A stretch of DNA of 64,000 nt from Collinsella aerofaciens (GTDB taxonomy: Bacteria > Actinomycetota > Coriobacteriia > Coriobacteriales > Coriobacteriaceae). The notes beneath the pieces are model-generated. The model did no database searches. It was given only the letters and a program-made list of their open reading frames with translations, and had not been told where the DNA came from. The position numbers were made by a program, and so were the translations under genes. This document shows positions 7,316 to 15,315 of this stretch, piece after piece (position 1 is the first letter of the stretch; each line of letters opens with the position of its first letter). The stretch is taken from positions 356,993-420,992 of the forward strand of contig NZ_WWSY01000001.1 of NCBI RefSeq assembly GCF_009876115.1. The letters are read 5' to 3'.

Positions 7316-8080
7316 CTAGGCCAAGGCGGCGGCGCGGACAGCCGCGCCGATCGCTCCGGCAAAGCGAGCCTGGGGCGAGGTGGTCACCGGCGACCCCAGT
7401 AGCTCGCCCAACCGCTCCACCACGAAGGCGTTCTCGCACAGGCCACCGGTCAGGTAGTACGGGGCGCCCGCGGCCTGTCCGGCCATGGTCGCCACGCGCG
7501 AGACCACGCTGTCGATCACGCCACGCGCAATGTTCTCGCGCGGCTCACCGCGACCGATCAGGCTGATGACCTCGCTTTCGGCAAACACCGTGCACATGCT
7601 GCTGATCTTGGTGGGCTCGCCGGAACGCGCTAGGTCGGCCATCTGCTGCTGGGAAATGCCTAGGCGGTCGGCCATGATCTCCAGAAAGCGCCCCGTGCCG
7701 GCGGCGCACTTGTCGTTCATGGCGAACTTTGCCACGCGGCCGCCCTTGAGTTGGATGACCTTGGTATCTTGGCCGCCCACGTCGATCACCGTGCCCTGCT
7801 CGCCAAACAGGCGGACCGCACCGGCACCATGGCAGGTGATCTCGGTCACTACCTTGTTGGCATAGGGCACCGCGACACGGCCGTAGCCAGTCGCGACCAC
7901 GCGAACATCGTCGCCCGTCACGTCATAGCCGGCTGCGGCGAGTTCACCGCGTAGGCGCTCGGCCGCATCGACCGACGAATACCCCGTCGGCATGACGCAG
8001 GTCCACGCAATGGCGTTGTCCGTCTCCACCACCGCAGCCTTCGCGGCCGTCGAGCCTATGTCGATACCAATGCCAACCAC
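7316..8080 (-). CDS. ATPase activator of 2-hydroxyacyl-CoA dehydratase / double-cubane protein (HgdC/BadF type)
   Basis: The 254-residue protein has the ASKHA nucleotide-binding motifs IGIDIGSTAAK (residues 3-13) and VIDVGGQDTK (about 98-107), and the two cysteines that hold a [4Fe-4S] cluster between two subunits, NDKCAAGTG (Cys125) and SSMCTVF (Cys163). Such activators hydrolyse ATP to push a low-potential electron into an HgdB-type partner. The start is GTG 8080 with GGAGG five bases upstream. Two candidate partners are encoded directly upstream. Confidence 0.9.
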   Translation of the reverse strand: MVGIGIDIGSTAAKAAVVETDNAIAWTCVMPTGYSSVDAAERLRGELAAAGYDVTGDDVRVVATGYGRVAVPYANKVVTEITCHGAGAVRLFGEQGTVIDVGGQDTKVIQLKGGRVAKFAMNDKCAAGTGRFLEIMADRLGISQQQMADLARSGEPTKISSMCTVFAESEVISLIGRGEPRENIARGVIDSVVSRVATMAGQAAGAPYYLTGGLCENAFVVERLGELLGSPVTTSPQARFAGAIGAAVRAAALA

Positions 8081-8130
8081 GGCATCCTCCTTCTATGCGG
8101 CAAAGCAGCTATCCCTTTGCCGCATTTGTC

Positions 8131-9294
8131 CTACAGGGTCTCGATAAAGGCAGCAATGCGCGTCTCGATCTGGCCCATGTCACCGTTGCTGTAGTCGGTC
8201 TCAATCTTCATATACGGAATACCCGCGCCCTCGACAGCCTCCTGCATGCGCGCACTCTCCACGTTAAAGGTGTGGCAGGCCTGTAGCACGCTCTCTACCA
8301 CGCCATCGACATGATACTTCTCGCACATGGCCAGCGTGTTTTCCATACGACCATCGTTGGGCGTCATGACCGAGCAGTTGATGTCCAGGTAGCGGTCGGC
8401 GATGGCACGCAGGATGTCGGGAGCCTCCGGATCGATCATCATGGCCGCCGTGCGCTCGCCCGAGCAATCGTCCATGCACACGACCACGCCGCCATTGGAC
8501 TCGATGGTACGACCGATCTTGTTGATCACGCCGCCCACCGGGCAACCAGTGATCAGAATGCGCTTGGCATCCGCTGCAACCGGGCGCTCGCCTGCGTCGT
8601 AGGCCTCGCGCAGCTTGGCGACCTTTTGCTCCAGCTGCTGCGTATAGGCCTCGATATCAAAGCTGAACGTACCGGCAAACATGGTGCTCATCAGGTCGAC
8701 GCCGCTCATGGCCGCCGGCTGGTTGGCTTGCAGTGCAAACATCTCGAGCTGGGCCGCACGCAAGCGGTTGCGACGACGGACGGCAGCGCGCAGGTCATCG
8801 TCGGTAATCGTGATGCCGTAGAAGCCCTCGAGCTCCTCCTTGAGCAGGCGGCACTCCTCGTACCAGCCTTCACGCTCGTAGGCACGATCGCGACCCTGCG
8901 GAAGATGCAGAATGTGCGTGCGCTTGAGCTCGTTGAGCAGTTCGTACATCTTCTTCTTGCCGTCGCAGGTGGTCTCGCCGATGATCATGTCGCTAAAGTA
9001 CGTAAACGGGCACTTTTGCGAATAGGCAAAACCATACGTAGACTTGATGAGCGGGCACAGGTTTGCCGGCAGCACCTTCTCGGCCTCGGGAATCACCTCG
9101 TCGGACGTACCACACAGAGCCACGCTCGAGGCGCCCGCGGCATCGATAATCTCGAGCGGCGTATAGCTGCACAAAAAGCCGACCAGGCGATTACCCGCCT
9201 GCTTATAATCCTTGACGCGAATAAACGCCGCCTTGCGTTGCTCGTTGAACTCCTCAAACGTGGACGGCAACGGCTGCTCAATATTATCCGACAT
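8131..9294 (-). CDS. 2-hydroxyacyl-CoA dehydratase D-component-like / double-cubane cluster protein, first copy
   Basis: The 387-residue product belongs to the HgdB/FldB superfamily. It has several conserved cysteines spread along the chain ([75 protein letters not shown]). In this superfamily cysteines bind a [4Fe-4S] or a double-cubane [8Fe-9S] cluster used for difficult low-potential reductions. The start at 9294 has AAGGAG four to five bases upstream. It is separated from the second copy by 154 bases holding an inverted repeat, and followed by the activator gene. The substrate cannot be read from sequence. Confidence 0.82.
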   Translation of the reverse strand: MSDNIEQPLPSTFEEFNEQRKAAFIRVKDYKQAGNRLVGFLCSYTPLEIIDAAGASSVALCGTSDEVIPEAEKVLPANLCPLIKSTYGFAYSQKCPFTYFSDMIIGETTCDGKKKMYELLNELKRTHILHLPQGRDRAYEREGWYEECRLLKEELEGFYGITITDDDLRAAVRRRNRLRAAQLEMFALQANQPAAMSGVDLMSTMFAGTFSFDIEAYTQQLEQKVAKLREAYDAGERPVAADAKRILITGCPVGGVINKIGRTIESNGGVVVCMDDCSGERTAAMMIDPEAPDILRAIADRYLDINCSVMTPNDGRMENTLAMCEKYHVDGVVESVLQACHTFNVESARMQEAVEGAGIPYMKIETDYSNGDMGQIETRIAAFIETL

Positions 9295-9331
9295 ATAACT
9301 CCTTAACAAACCTTTTAACCAACCAAGGAAA

Positions 9332-9433
9332 CGGCTTTCCCAGGTGCCCGAGGTTGCCGTGAAAGAGGAGCGTCGCGTACTTTGGTACGCAAGCGACGGT
9401 TTGAACAGCAAGATCGGGTGCCTGGGGAAGCCG
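9332..9433 (-). repeat. Inverted repeat between the two dehydratase-like genes
   Basis: Arms 9332-9351 and 9414-9433 are complementary over 20 bases with three mismatches that would be G-U tolerant in RNA, and an inner hairpin GCGTAC-TTTG-GTACGC lies at 9375-9390. Being within an operon it may reduce read-through or protect the upstream mRNA; there is no T-run. Confidence 0.5.
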
Positions 9434-9448
9434 CCGGGACGAATAGTC

Positions 9449-10732
9449 CTAAATGGTTTCCAAGAAAGCCTCAATCCTGGTTTGCAGTTGGCCTGCATCC
9501 TCGCCGGCGTAGTCGGTCGTGATGTGCATAAATGGAATGCCTGCCTCCTCGGCGGCCTTCTCCACGGCAAACGACTCCATCTCGTAGAGCGTGCAGAACT
9601 GCAGGGCCACGTCGACGATGCCGTCGGCGTGCAGGTCCTTGGCCATCTGGACAATGTCCTTCATACGCTGGTCGTTGGGCGTAAAGACGGCGCAGTTGAT
9701 CTTAAAGTAGCGCTCGGCGATGGCATCGAGCATCTCGTCAACCGTCTCACCGGACTCGTCGACCAGGTCCTTGTAATAGCGCGAACCCGTGCAGGACTCC
9801 TCGCCTACCACAACGCCGCCGGCCTTCTCGATGAGGTTGAACAGCTTCCAGTTGGGCACGGCCATGGGCGTGCCGGTGTACAGGATGCGCTTGGTCCCCT
9901 TGGGCGCCACGCCCTCGCCGGCCTCGACACGCTGCTCGCACTCAGCCGCCATATCGTTGATGGCCCCGGTCAGACGCGGCGTGTCGTCCATAAAGGCGGC
10001 CTGAACGGTCAGCAGGCTGTCGAGACCGCTGATGGGCGCTGGGTCGGCAGCGCGCGTGGCAGCGAGGCGCTGCAGGGCACGGCGCTTCTCATTGACGGCG
10101 TGGATGGCGGCTTTCAGACGCTCAGGCGTAATCGTGACGCCGCACTCTTCCTCGATCTTGGCGGCGAGCTTCTTGACCTCGGCCTTCCAGGTCACAAGCG
10201 TCGACTCGTCGTGTACGTTGGGAATATCCATGACGTACATGTTCTTTTGCGTGGCAAAGAACTCGTAGGCTTTCTTCTTGCCGTCGCAGGTGTTCTCGCC
10301 TACCACCAAGTCACTCGACTCAATGTAGGGGCAGACCTCGCCCAGCTTAAAGCCGGCAAAGCTCTTGATGAGCGGACAAGTGTTGCGCGGCAAGTGCTCC
10401 TCGACCTTGTCGGTCGCCCAATCGGCACCCGAGCACAGACCCACGGGGATACCGTCGCAGGCGAGCACAATCTCCTCGGGCACGTAGACGCAGAAGCTGC
10501 CCACGATCTTGGTGGCCTCGCCGGCCTCCTTCTTGTCGAGCATCTCCTTAATACGACCGCTGTGGATGTTGGTGGCGACAAAATCCAGGTAGGACGTGGA
10601 CTTGGGGCGATTGTTCTGCGTCAGGAACATATCGCCGTACATCTGGCCCACGGCGCCCAGCAGCATGTCGTGGTCGGCAAGATTCATGCCGAGGCTCTCC
10701 CACATCGGATGGAAATCAAATTCTTCAGCCAT
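9449..10732 (-). CDS. 2-hydroxyacyl-CoA dehydratase D-component-like / double-cubane cluster protein, second copy
   Basis: This 427-residue paralogue of the next gene shares its cysteine pattern ([79 protein letters not shown]) and has about 40 extra residues at the N-terminus. Family members either dehydrate 2-hydroxyacyl-CoA as a heterodimer or, as double-cubane proteins, reduce small molecules; two subunits plus an activator fit both. The start at 10732 has GAGGGGA about eight bases upstream. It is the first large gene of the operon. Confidence 0.82.
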   Translation of the reverse strand: MAEEFDFHPMWESLGMNLADHDMLLGAVGQMYGDMFLTQNNRPKSTSYLDFVATNIHSGRIKEMLDKKEAGEATKIVGSFCVYVPEEIVLACDGIPVGLCSGADWATDKVEEHLPRNTCPLIKSFAGFKLGEVCPYIESSDLVVGENTCDGKKKAYEFFATQKNMYVMDIPNVHDESTLVTWKAEVKKLAAKIEEECGVTITPERLKAAIHAVNEKRRALQRLAATRAADPAPISGLDSLLTVQAAFMDDTPRLTGAINDMAAECEQRVEAGEGVAPKGTKRILYTGTPMAVPNWKLFNLIEKAGGVVVGEESCTGSRYYKDLVDESGETVDEMLDAIAERYFKINCAVFTPNDQRMKDIVQMAKDLHADGIVDVALQFCTLYEMESFAVEKAAEEAGIPFMHITTDYAGEDAGQLQTRIEAFLETI

Positions 10733-10891
10733 AACGGTTCCCCTCTCGAACCAAAAACGGATAACAGCGGTATCGATGCACGACGGACGGCGATTGCCCG
10801 ACCGTGCTCAAACCCGGAATTTTAGGGAACCTGCTTTGCGGTCGATTATTTAGTTGTGCGTCGTCTCTCCCGGAGCCGTGAACATACCTGC
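10733..10891 (-). other. Untranslated stretch ahead of the dehydratase-like operon
   Basis: About 160 bases between the 22-codon upstream frame and the first operon gene. A GGAGCCG/CGGCTCC pair (near 10872 and 10901) could form a hairpin across the end of the small frame. No other feature is evident. Confidence 0.3.
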
Positions 10892-10960
10892 TCATATGCG
10901 GCTCCGAGCCATATATAGGGCACGCGCGGCAACGCGGCGAATGTATGTCGTCTGCGGCAT
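10892..10960 (-). CDS. Possible 22-residue leader or small basic protein
   Basis: ATG 10960 stands eight bases after a very strong AAAGGAGG site and opens a 22-codon frame, MPQTTYIRRVAARALYMARS plus two residues, ending TGA. It lies directly downstream of a promoter-like sequence and 160 bases ahead of the dehydratase-like operon. The strong ribosome site argues for translation; the length and lack of homology leave leader peptide, small protein or chance open. Confidence 0.35.
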   Translation of the reverse strand: MPQTTYIRRVAARALYMARSRI

Positions 10961-10980
10961 GTGCGCACCCTCCTTTACAA

Positions 10981-11019
10981 GTTGAGGTCAACTATACCAA
11001 CGGTCATCGACCATGCGAA
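10981..11019 (-). promoter_or_regulatory. Probable promoter of the selenium/dehydratase operon with overlapping palindrome
   Basis: Minus strand TTCGCA (11014-11019) and TATAGT (10991-10996) are spaced 17 bases, placing the start of transcription near 10984. The palindrome GTTGAGGTCAAC (10981-10992) overlaps the -10 region and start point and could be an operator. Confidence 0.42.
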
Positions 11020-11113
11020 CACCGTTGACATTCGTACGACAGCGTCGTGTGCCGTCGTTTAATAAATAATTATCTTGATTGATAAGAGTTTGTCATTCCT
11101 CATTCGGCGAACG

Positions 11114-11152
11114 GCAAAAACAAAGCCGCCGAGGCTTATATTCCCCGACGGC
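11114..11152 (-). terminator. Terminator of the molybdate transport operon
   Basis: Minus strand stem GCCGTCGGGG/CCTCGGCGGC (11143-11152 with 11125-11134) is followed by TTTGTTTTT. It lies 12 bases after the modC stop. Confidence 0.8.
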
Positions 11153-11163
11153 ATTACCCGGCG

Positions 11164-12234
11164 CTATCGACAAACCAAATGGATCCTGCTGGCATCAAAA
11201 TGCATGCGCAGCGTCTCGCCTGCTTGCGGCAGCTCGTCGACAGGCATGCGCACTTTGTTGACCTTCCACTGCAGGCGCGTCGGCGCGTCGGCGCGCGGCA
11301 CGTCCAGCAGCACCAGGCGCTCAAAACGTGAATCGCTCACGCGGGCCACATGCAGGTCGTAGCTGTTGCGACCCCGCTCAGCACGGTTGTCCACATGGAA
11401 GTAGCTCGCACGAATACCCAGGTACGCCACGTTATCGGGAACCTCACGGCCCACGTTGAAGGTCATGCCCCAGTCGAGGGCCTCAACTTCTTCGTCGCCG
11501 ATCTTGCGCGCGCGGCTCGTATTCTTGCAGCCCGTCAGGCGCAGCGCAGCCAAGGTTTGCGGCCGGCGGACCACGTCCTCGACGGAGCCGATCTCCTCCA
11601 TATGCCCGTCGTGCATCACACAAATGCGCTCGCACAGACGGCACGCTTCGTCGATGTCGTGGCTCACGTAGAGCACGGTACGGTTGCACACATCGAACAG
11701 GTCGAGCATGTTCTGTTCGAGCGCGCTCTTAAGATAGGAATCGAGCGCGCTCATGGGCTCGTCGAACATAAAAATGCCCGGATGCGCCGCCACCATGCGC
11801 GCAAGCGCCACGCGTTGCTGCTGACCGCCCGAGAGGCGCGCGGGGTAGCGGTCGGCAAAATCGGCCAGACCGAAAATGCCCAGATAGCGCTCGGCGAGCT
11901 TTTTGCGCGCGGCGGCGTCACCCGCATCCTTAACACCGGCGCATACGTTATCGGCCACCGTCATGTTGGGAAACAGCTGATAGTTCTGGAACAGCAGGGC
12001 GCATTTTCGCTCCTGGGGCGACAGGTTGATACCCGCCGCCGAGTCAAAAAAGGTCACGCCGTTGACGACGATCTCGCCCTCGTCGGGTGTCTCCACGCCG
12101 GCAATGCAGCGCAACGTGCAGCTCTTGCCGCAACCCGAGGCGCCCAGCAGCGCCACACGCTCCTCGCCGGCATCGAGCTGAATGTCGAGGGTAAAGCCCG
12201 GATAGCGCTTTTTGATATCCAGAACGAGCGACAT
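11164..12234 (-). CDS. modC: Molybdate (or tungstate/sulfate) ABC transporter ATPase
   Basis: The 356-residue ATPase has Walker A GASGCGKSCT (31-40), Q-loop region LLFQNYQLFPNMTV, signature [14 protein letters not shown], Walker B GIFMFDEPMSALDS and the switch His in YVSHDIDEA. The last 130 residues form a TOBE-like domain, as in ModC, where oxyanion can bind for feedback control. It follows modB with a 3-base gap and ends at a clear terminator. The oxyanion is inferred from modA and the molybdopterin genes upstream; tungstate cannot be excluded. Confidence 0.87.
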   Translation of the reverse strand: MSLVLDIKKRYPGFTLDIQLDAGEERVALLGASGCGKSCTLRCIAGVETPDEGEIVVNGVTFFDSAAGINLSPQERKCALLFQNYQLFPNMTVADNVCAGVKDAGDAAARKKLAERYLGIFGLADFADRYPARLSGGQQQRVALARMVAAHPGIFMFDEPMSALDSYLKSALEQNMLDLFDVCNRTVLYVSHDIDEACRLCERICVMHDGHMEEIGSVEDVVRRPQTLAALRLTGCKNTSRARKIGDEEVEALDWGMTFNVGREVPDNVAYLGIRASYFHVDNRAERGRNSYDLHVARVSDSRFERLVLLDVPRADAPTRLQWKVNKVRMPVDELPQAGETLRMHFDASRIHLVCR

Positions 12235-12237
12235 GGC

Positions 12238-13680
12238 TTATCGACCTCCCTTTGCGACCGCGCCATCGCGCATAAGCTCGGCCAGCGCCTCGCGATCGAT
12301 ACGCAAGGCATCACCGCCCACCGGGTCAAGCGAATCGCCCTGTCCGGCGAGCTCTTTGGCCTGCTTGCGCTCCGCACGGAAAAGGCCCCGCTCGCGATAC
12401 TTTTGAGAATGCGCCGTGTACATGTTGATGAATAGGATGACCAGGAAGCTGAACGCTATTACGACCACGACCCAAAAGAGAGCCACCGACGTATTGCCGC
12501 CCATCCACTCAAAGTAAATCGCAATGGGAATGGTCTGCGTAATGCCGGCGTAGTTGCCCGCAAAGAACAGCGTGCAGCCAAACTCGCCCATCGCGCGAGC
12601 GAAGGCGAGCACCGTGCCCGCCGCGATTGAGGGCCAGCCGAGCGGCATCATGAGCTTGGCAAAGATGCGACGTTCGGACCACCCCAAGGTTCGCGCGGCG
12701 TCGAGCATCTGCGTGTCGAGGCTCTCGAAGGCTCCGAGCGCCGTGCGGTAGACCAGCGGAAACGACACAACGACAGCCGAAATGACCGCCGCGGGCCAGG
12801 TAAAGACGATCGAGATGCCGTGCGCGATGAGCCATTGGCCCACCCCGGTCGAGCGGCCAAACAGCATGAGGAGCAGAAAGCCGCAAACCGTGGGAGGCAG
12901 CACCATAGGAATCGTAAAGACCGAATCGAGCAGGCCCTTGATGCGACTCGAGGTACCCATAGTCTTCCACGCGGCAAACAGGCCCAGTGCAAAGGCAATC
13001 ACCAGGGCAAGGCCGCTCGTTTTGATAGACACCCAAAACGGGCGGTAGTCGATGCCGCCTAAAAAGGAGGCCAGAGAGGTCAAGGGCCCCTGCTCATCCC
13101 GCAACACGACAGACGATGCCTCTACCATTTGAGCGCTATCAAGCCAACGCGCGCCGCCCTTGGCATCACCCGAGGCCGATGCAATCACCACATAGCGGTC
13201 CCCATCCGCACCGCGCTCGTCAAAGTCATAGGTATACCCGCCGGCATCAAACGTTGTTTCCGCCGTAACATACCAAGGAAGATCAACGTCCCCTAGCTGC
13301 GCACCTCCCATGGAGTTTGCGCTGTCGAGCTCGCAGACGAGGGCCTTGAGACCCGATACGCACTCGTTGTCCTGCGGATCCAATCCAAACTTCTCGACCG
13401 CCTTGGGCGATATCCACACCACAACGCGATCGGCAGCAGGCACCACTACAAGGTCCACGTCCTCGTCAACGGGAAACCGGAAGCCCTCAGGCTGGCCCTC
13501 CATGGCACGAGCGGTCCCCTTGGCCAACCGCTCAAAACCCTCGATCCCATAGGAAAGCCCATGAGCGGTCGCAGCAACCTGGGCCCCGTCCTCAGCGTCC
13601 CCAGCAAACGCAAATCCCGGCACCCAGCAAAGCGCGAAGGTCAAAGCACAGGCGACAAGCATGCGGAATCTATTAAGCAC
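12238..13680 (-). CDS. modB: Molybdate ABC transporter permease with an extra secreted N-terminal domain
   Basis: The C-terminal part (from about residue 217 of 480) is a normal ModB permease with the EAA-like loop GAFESLDTQMLDAARTLGWS and RAMGEFG. Ahead of it are a signal peptide (MLVACALTFALCWVPGFAFA) and about 190 residues of extracytoplasmic protein (VDEDVDLVVVPAADRVVVW, GGYTYDFDERGADGDRYVV), so the protein is twice the usual ModB length of about 225. GTG 13680 is chosen because GGAG lies six bases upstream and it gives a proper signal peptide n-region. The extra domain is not recognised; it might dock ModA or sense an anion. Confidence 0.82.
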   Translation of the reverse strand: MLNRFRMLVACALTFALCWVPGFAFAGDAEDGAQVAATAHGLSYGIEGFERLAKGTARAMEGQPEGFRFPVDEDVDLVVVPAADRVVVWISPKAVEKFGLDPQDNECVSGLKALVCELDSANSMGGAQLGDVDLPWYVTAETTFDAGGYTYDFDERGADGDRYVVIASASGDAKGGARWLDSAQMVEASSVVLRDEQGPLTSLASFLGGIDYRPFWVSIKTSGLALVIAFALGLFAAWKTMGTSSRIKGLLDSVFTIPMVLPPTVCGFLLLMLFGRSTGVGQWLIAHGISIVFTWPAAVISAVVVSFPLVYRTALGAFESLDTQMLDAARTLGWSERRIFAKLMMPLGWPSIAAGTVLAFARAMGEFGCTLFFAGNYAGITQTIPIAIYFEWMGGNTSVALFWVVVVIAFSFLVILFINMYTAHSQKYRERGLFRAERKQAKELAGQGDSLDPVGGDALRIDREALAELMRDGAVAKGGR

Positions 13681-13748
13681 GAAAAGCTCCAAGCGAATAC
13701 AAGGACGGAGTGAAACACAAAACGATGGAATTATCGCGCCAAGCCGCA

Positions 13749-14621
13749 CTACGCGGAAAGCTCAAAGCCGTACTTAGCCCAAATCTTCTGAGCCTTCTTG
13801 TTGGACAGACAAAAGTCGATGAACGCCTTAGCCTCGTCGGCATGTTCGGAGCTCTCGGCAACGGCGCCCGGATACACGATGGGCTTGTGCGAGTCCTCGG
13901 GGCACACGAAGGCCTCCTCGATGCCGTTGTAGCGGTAGATGTCAGAGCTGTAGACAAAACCGGCAACGCAGTCGCCTGTGGACACATAGGCGGCGGCGGT
14001 ACCAACTTTGTCTGCCAGCGCGACCTTGTCGGCGATCTCGGGCGCATACTCGCCGTCGTCGCCCTCGGTGCCGGTATAGAGGCCCACAGAAGCCAGCGCC
14101 TGGTTGGCGTACTTGCCGGCGGGAACGGTCTTGGCGTCGCCCATGGCGATCTTGCCGTCCAGATTCGCGACGTCGGCGATGGCCTCGACCATGGTGTCGG
14201 AGCCCTCGGCGCGAATGATCACAAGGTCGTTGACAAACATATCCTCACGGGTGCCGGCGTCGACGAGCTCGGCGGTCTCAGCGTCGTCCATGGTGCCCTT
14301 GGAGGCCGTGATGAGCACGTCGACGGCGGCACCGGCGCGCATCTGCTCGACAAGGTCGCCGGACGCTTTGAACTGCGTGTCGGCAAACGTGGTGCCGGTC
14401 TGCTCGGTGTAGAGCTCCTGGACCTCGGGCAGAGCCTTCTCGAGAGAGTTAGCAGCGAAGACCTGAAGCTCGACAGCCTTCTTGGACGAAGTCTTGGCGG
14501 AACCGGCATCGGAGCCAGTCGACTCAGGTGCCTTATTGTCGGAGCAGCCGGCAAGGCCAAGGCCAGCAGCGGCGACAGCAGAAAGCGAGACGAATCCGCG
14601 GCGAGAAACCATATCGAACAT
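13749..14621 (-). CDS. modA: Molybdate-binding lipoprotein, probably Tat-exported
   Basis: The 290-residue product begins MFDMVSRRGFVSLSAVAAAG and then LGLAGC, i.e. a twin-arginine motif (SRRGF) followed by a lipobox, so it is probably folded before export and anchored by lipid. The body matches ModA (LQVFAANSLEKALPEVQ, QFKASGDLVEQMRAGAAVDV, IIRAEGSDTM, GAVAESSEHADEAKAF). It captures oxyanion outside the cell for ModB/ModC. ATG 14621 is six bases after AAAGGG, better than a TTG two codons earlier. Confidence 0.88.
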   Translation of the reverse strand: MFDMVSRRGFVSLSAVAAAGLGLAGCSDNKAPESTGSDAGSAKTSSKKAVELQVFAANSLEKALPEVQELYTEQTGTTFADTQFKASGDLVEQMRAGAAVDVLITASKGTMDDAETAELVDAGTREDMFVNDLVIIRAEGSDTMVEAIADVANLDGKIAMGDAKTVPAGKYANQALASVGLYTGTEGDDGEYAPEIADKVALADKVGTAAAYVSTGDCVAGFVYSSDIYRYNGIEEAFVCPEDSHKPIVYPGAVAESSEHADEAKAFIDFCLSNKKAQKIWAKYGFELSA

Positions 14622-14681
14622 GTTCAACCCTTTCGAAGACTACACCCGGGCGCCCCGCCGCGAGCTTTGTTCTGTTACTAG

Positions 14682-14687
14682 ATTATA
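14682..14687 (-). promoter_or_regulatory. Possible -10 element of the modABC operon
   Basis: A perfect TATAAT on the minus strand lies 61 bases upstream of the modA start. No good -35 is visible at 17 bases, so activation or an extended promoter would be needed. The surrounding 120 bases are AT-richer than the genes. Confidence 0.35.
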
Positions 14688-14776
14688 CTTTCACGCGAAT
14701 AATGTTTCTGATGAATAGCTCTCGCCCGATAATTTTCTTTTACCAATAACCGCGAGACGGCCCGCACCGTCACTGC

Positions 14777-14812
14777 ATAAAAAGGCGGAGCAGCCCGTAG
14801 GGTTACTCCGCC
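14777..14812 (-). terminator. Rho-independent terminator after mog
   Basis: Minus strand stem GGCGGAG/CTCCGCC (14806-14812 with 14784-14790) is followed by TTTTTAT. It separates moeA-mog from modABC. Confidence 0.85.
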
Positions 14813-14825
14813 GCAGGTAGTGCGC

Positions 14826-15305
14826 TTATTTGGCATGCCCGCCGCCCGCCGTCATTTGGGCCGCATGCTCCAGCTGATCGCTCACGGCCTCCCAGCTTTC
14901 GCGGGCCGCTTTCGTGGATCCCGGAAAGTTGATGACAAGCGTATGCCCACGTTGCATGCACACGGCGCGCGAGAGCATGGCGCGGCGCGTCTTGGTCATG
15001 GAGTACGCACGGATTGCCTCTGCAATACCCGGCACATCGCGCTCGCAGACGGCACGCGTCGCCTCGGGCGTCACATCGCGCATCGAAAGCCCCGTGCCGC
15101 CGCAGGTGAGCACGACATTGGCGTGGCACTCATCGGCGGCTTCCACAATGGCATCACCGATCTCGCTGACGTCGTCGCGCACGACCACATGCGAGGCGAC
15201 CGTCCAGCCCTGCGCCTCGATAAGTTCCTCGAGTGCGGCTCCAGCCTCGTCCTGGGCTAGATCGCGCGTATCCGAGCACGTCACGATCGATATCTTCAGC
15301 TCCAT
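14826..15305 (-). CDS. mog: Molybdopterin adenylyltransferase-like protein, MoaB/Mog family
   Basis: The 159-residue protein starts MELKISIVTCSDTRDLAQDE and has the family motif LTCGGTGLSMRDVTPEAT and the SRAVCMQRGHTLVINFPGS loop. Mog activates molybdopterin by adenylation before metal insertion by MoeA. The start at 15305 has AGGAGG six bases upstream, which lies directly at the end of moeA; longer frames overlap moeA and lack ribosome sites. MoaB and Mog cannot be told apart with certainty by eye. Confidence 0.85.
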   Translation of the reverse strand: MELKISIVTCSDTRDLAQDEAGAALEELIEAQGWTVASHVVVRDDVSEIGDAIVEAADECHANVVLTCGGTGLSMRDVTPEATRAVCERDVPGIAEAIRAYSMTKTRRAMLSRAVCMQRGHTLVINFPGSTKAARESWEAVSDQLEHAAQMTAGGGHAK

Positions 15306-15315
15306 CGCATTCCTC

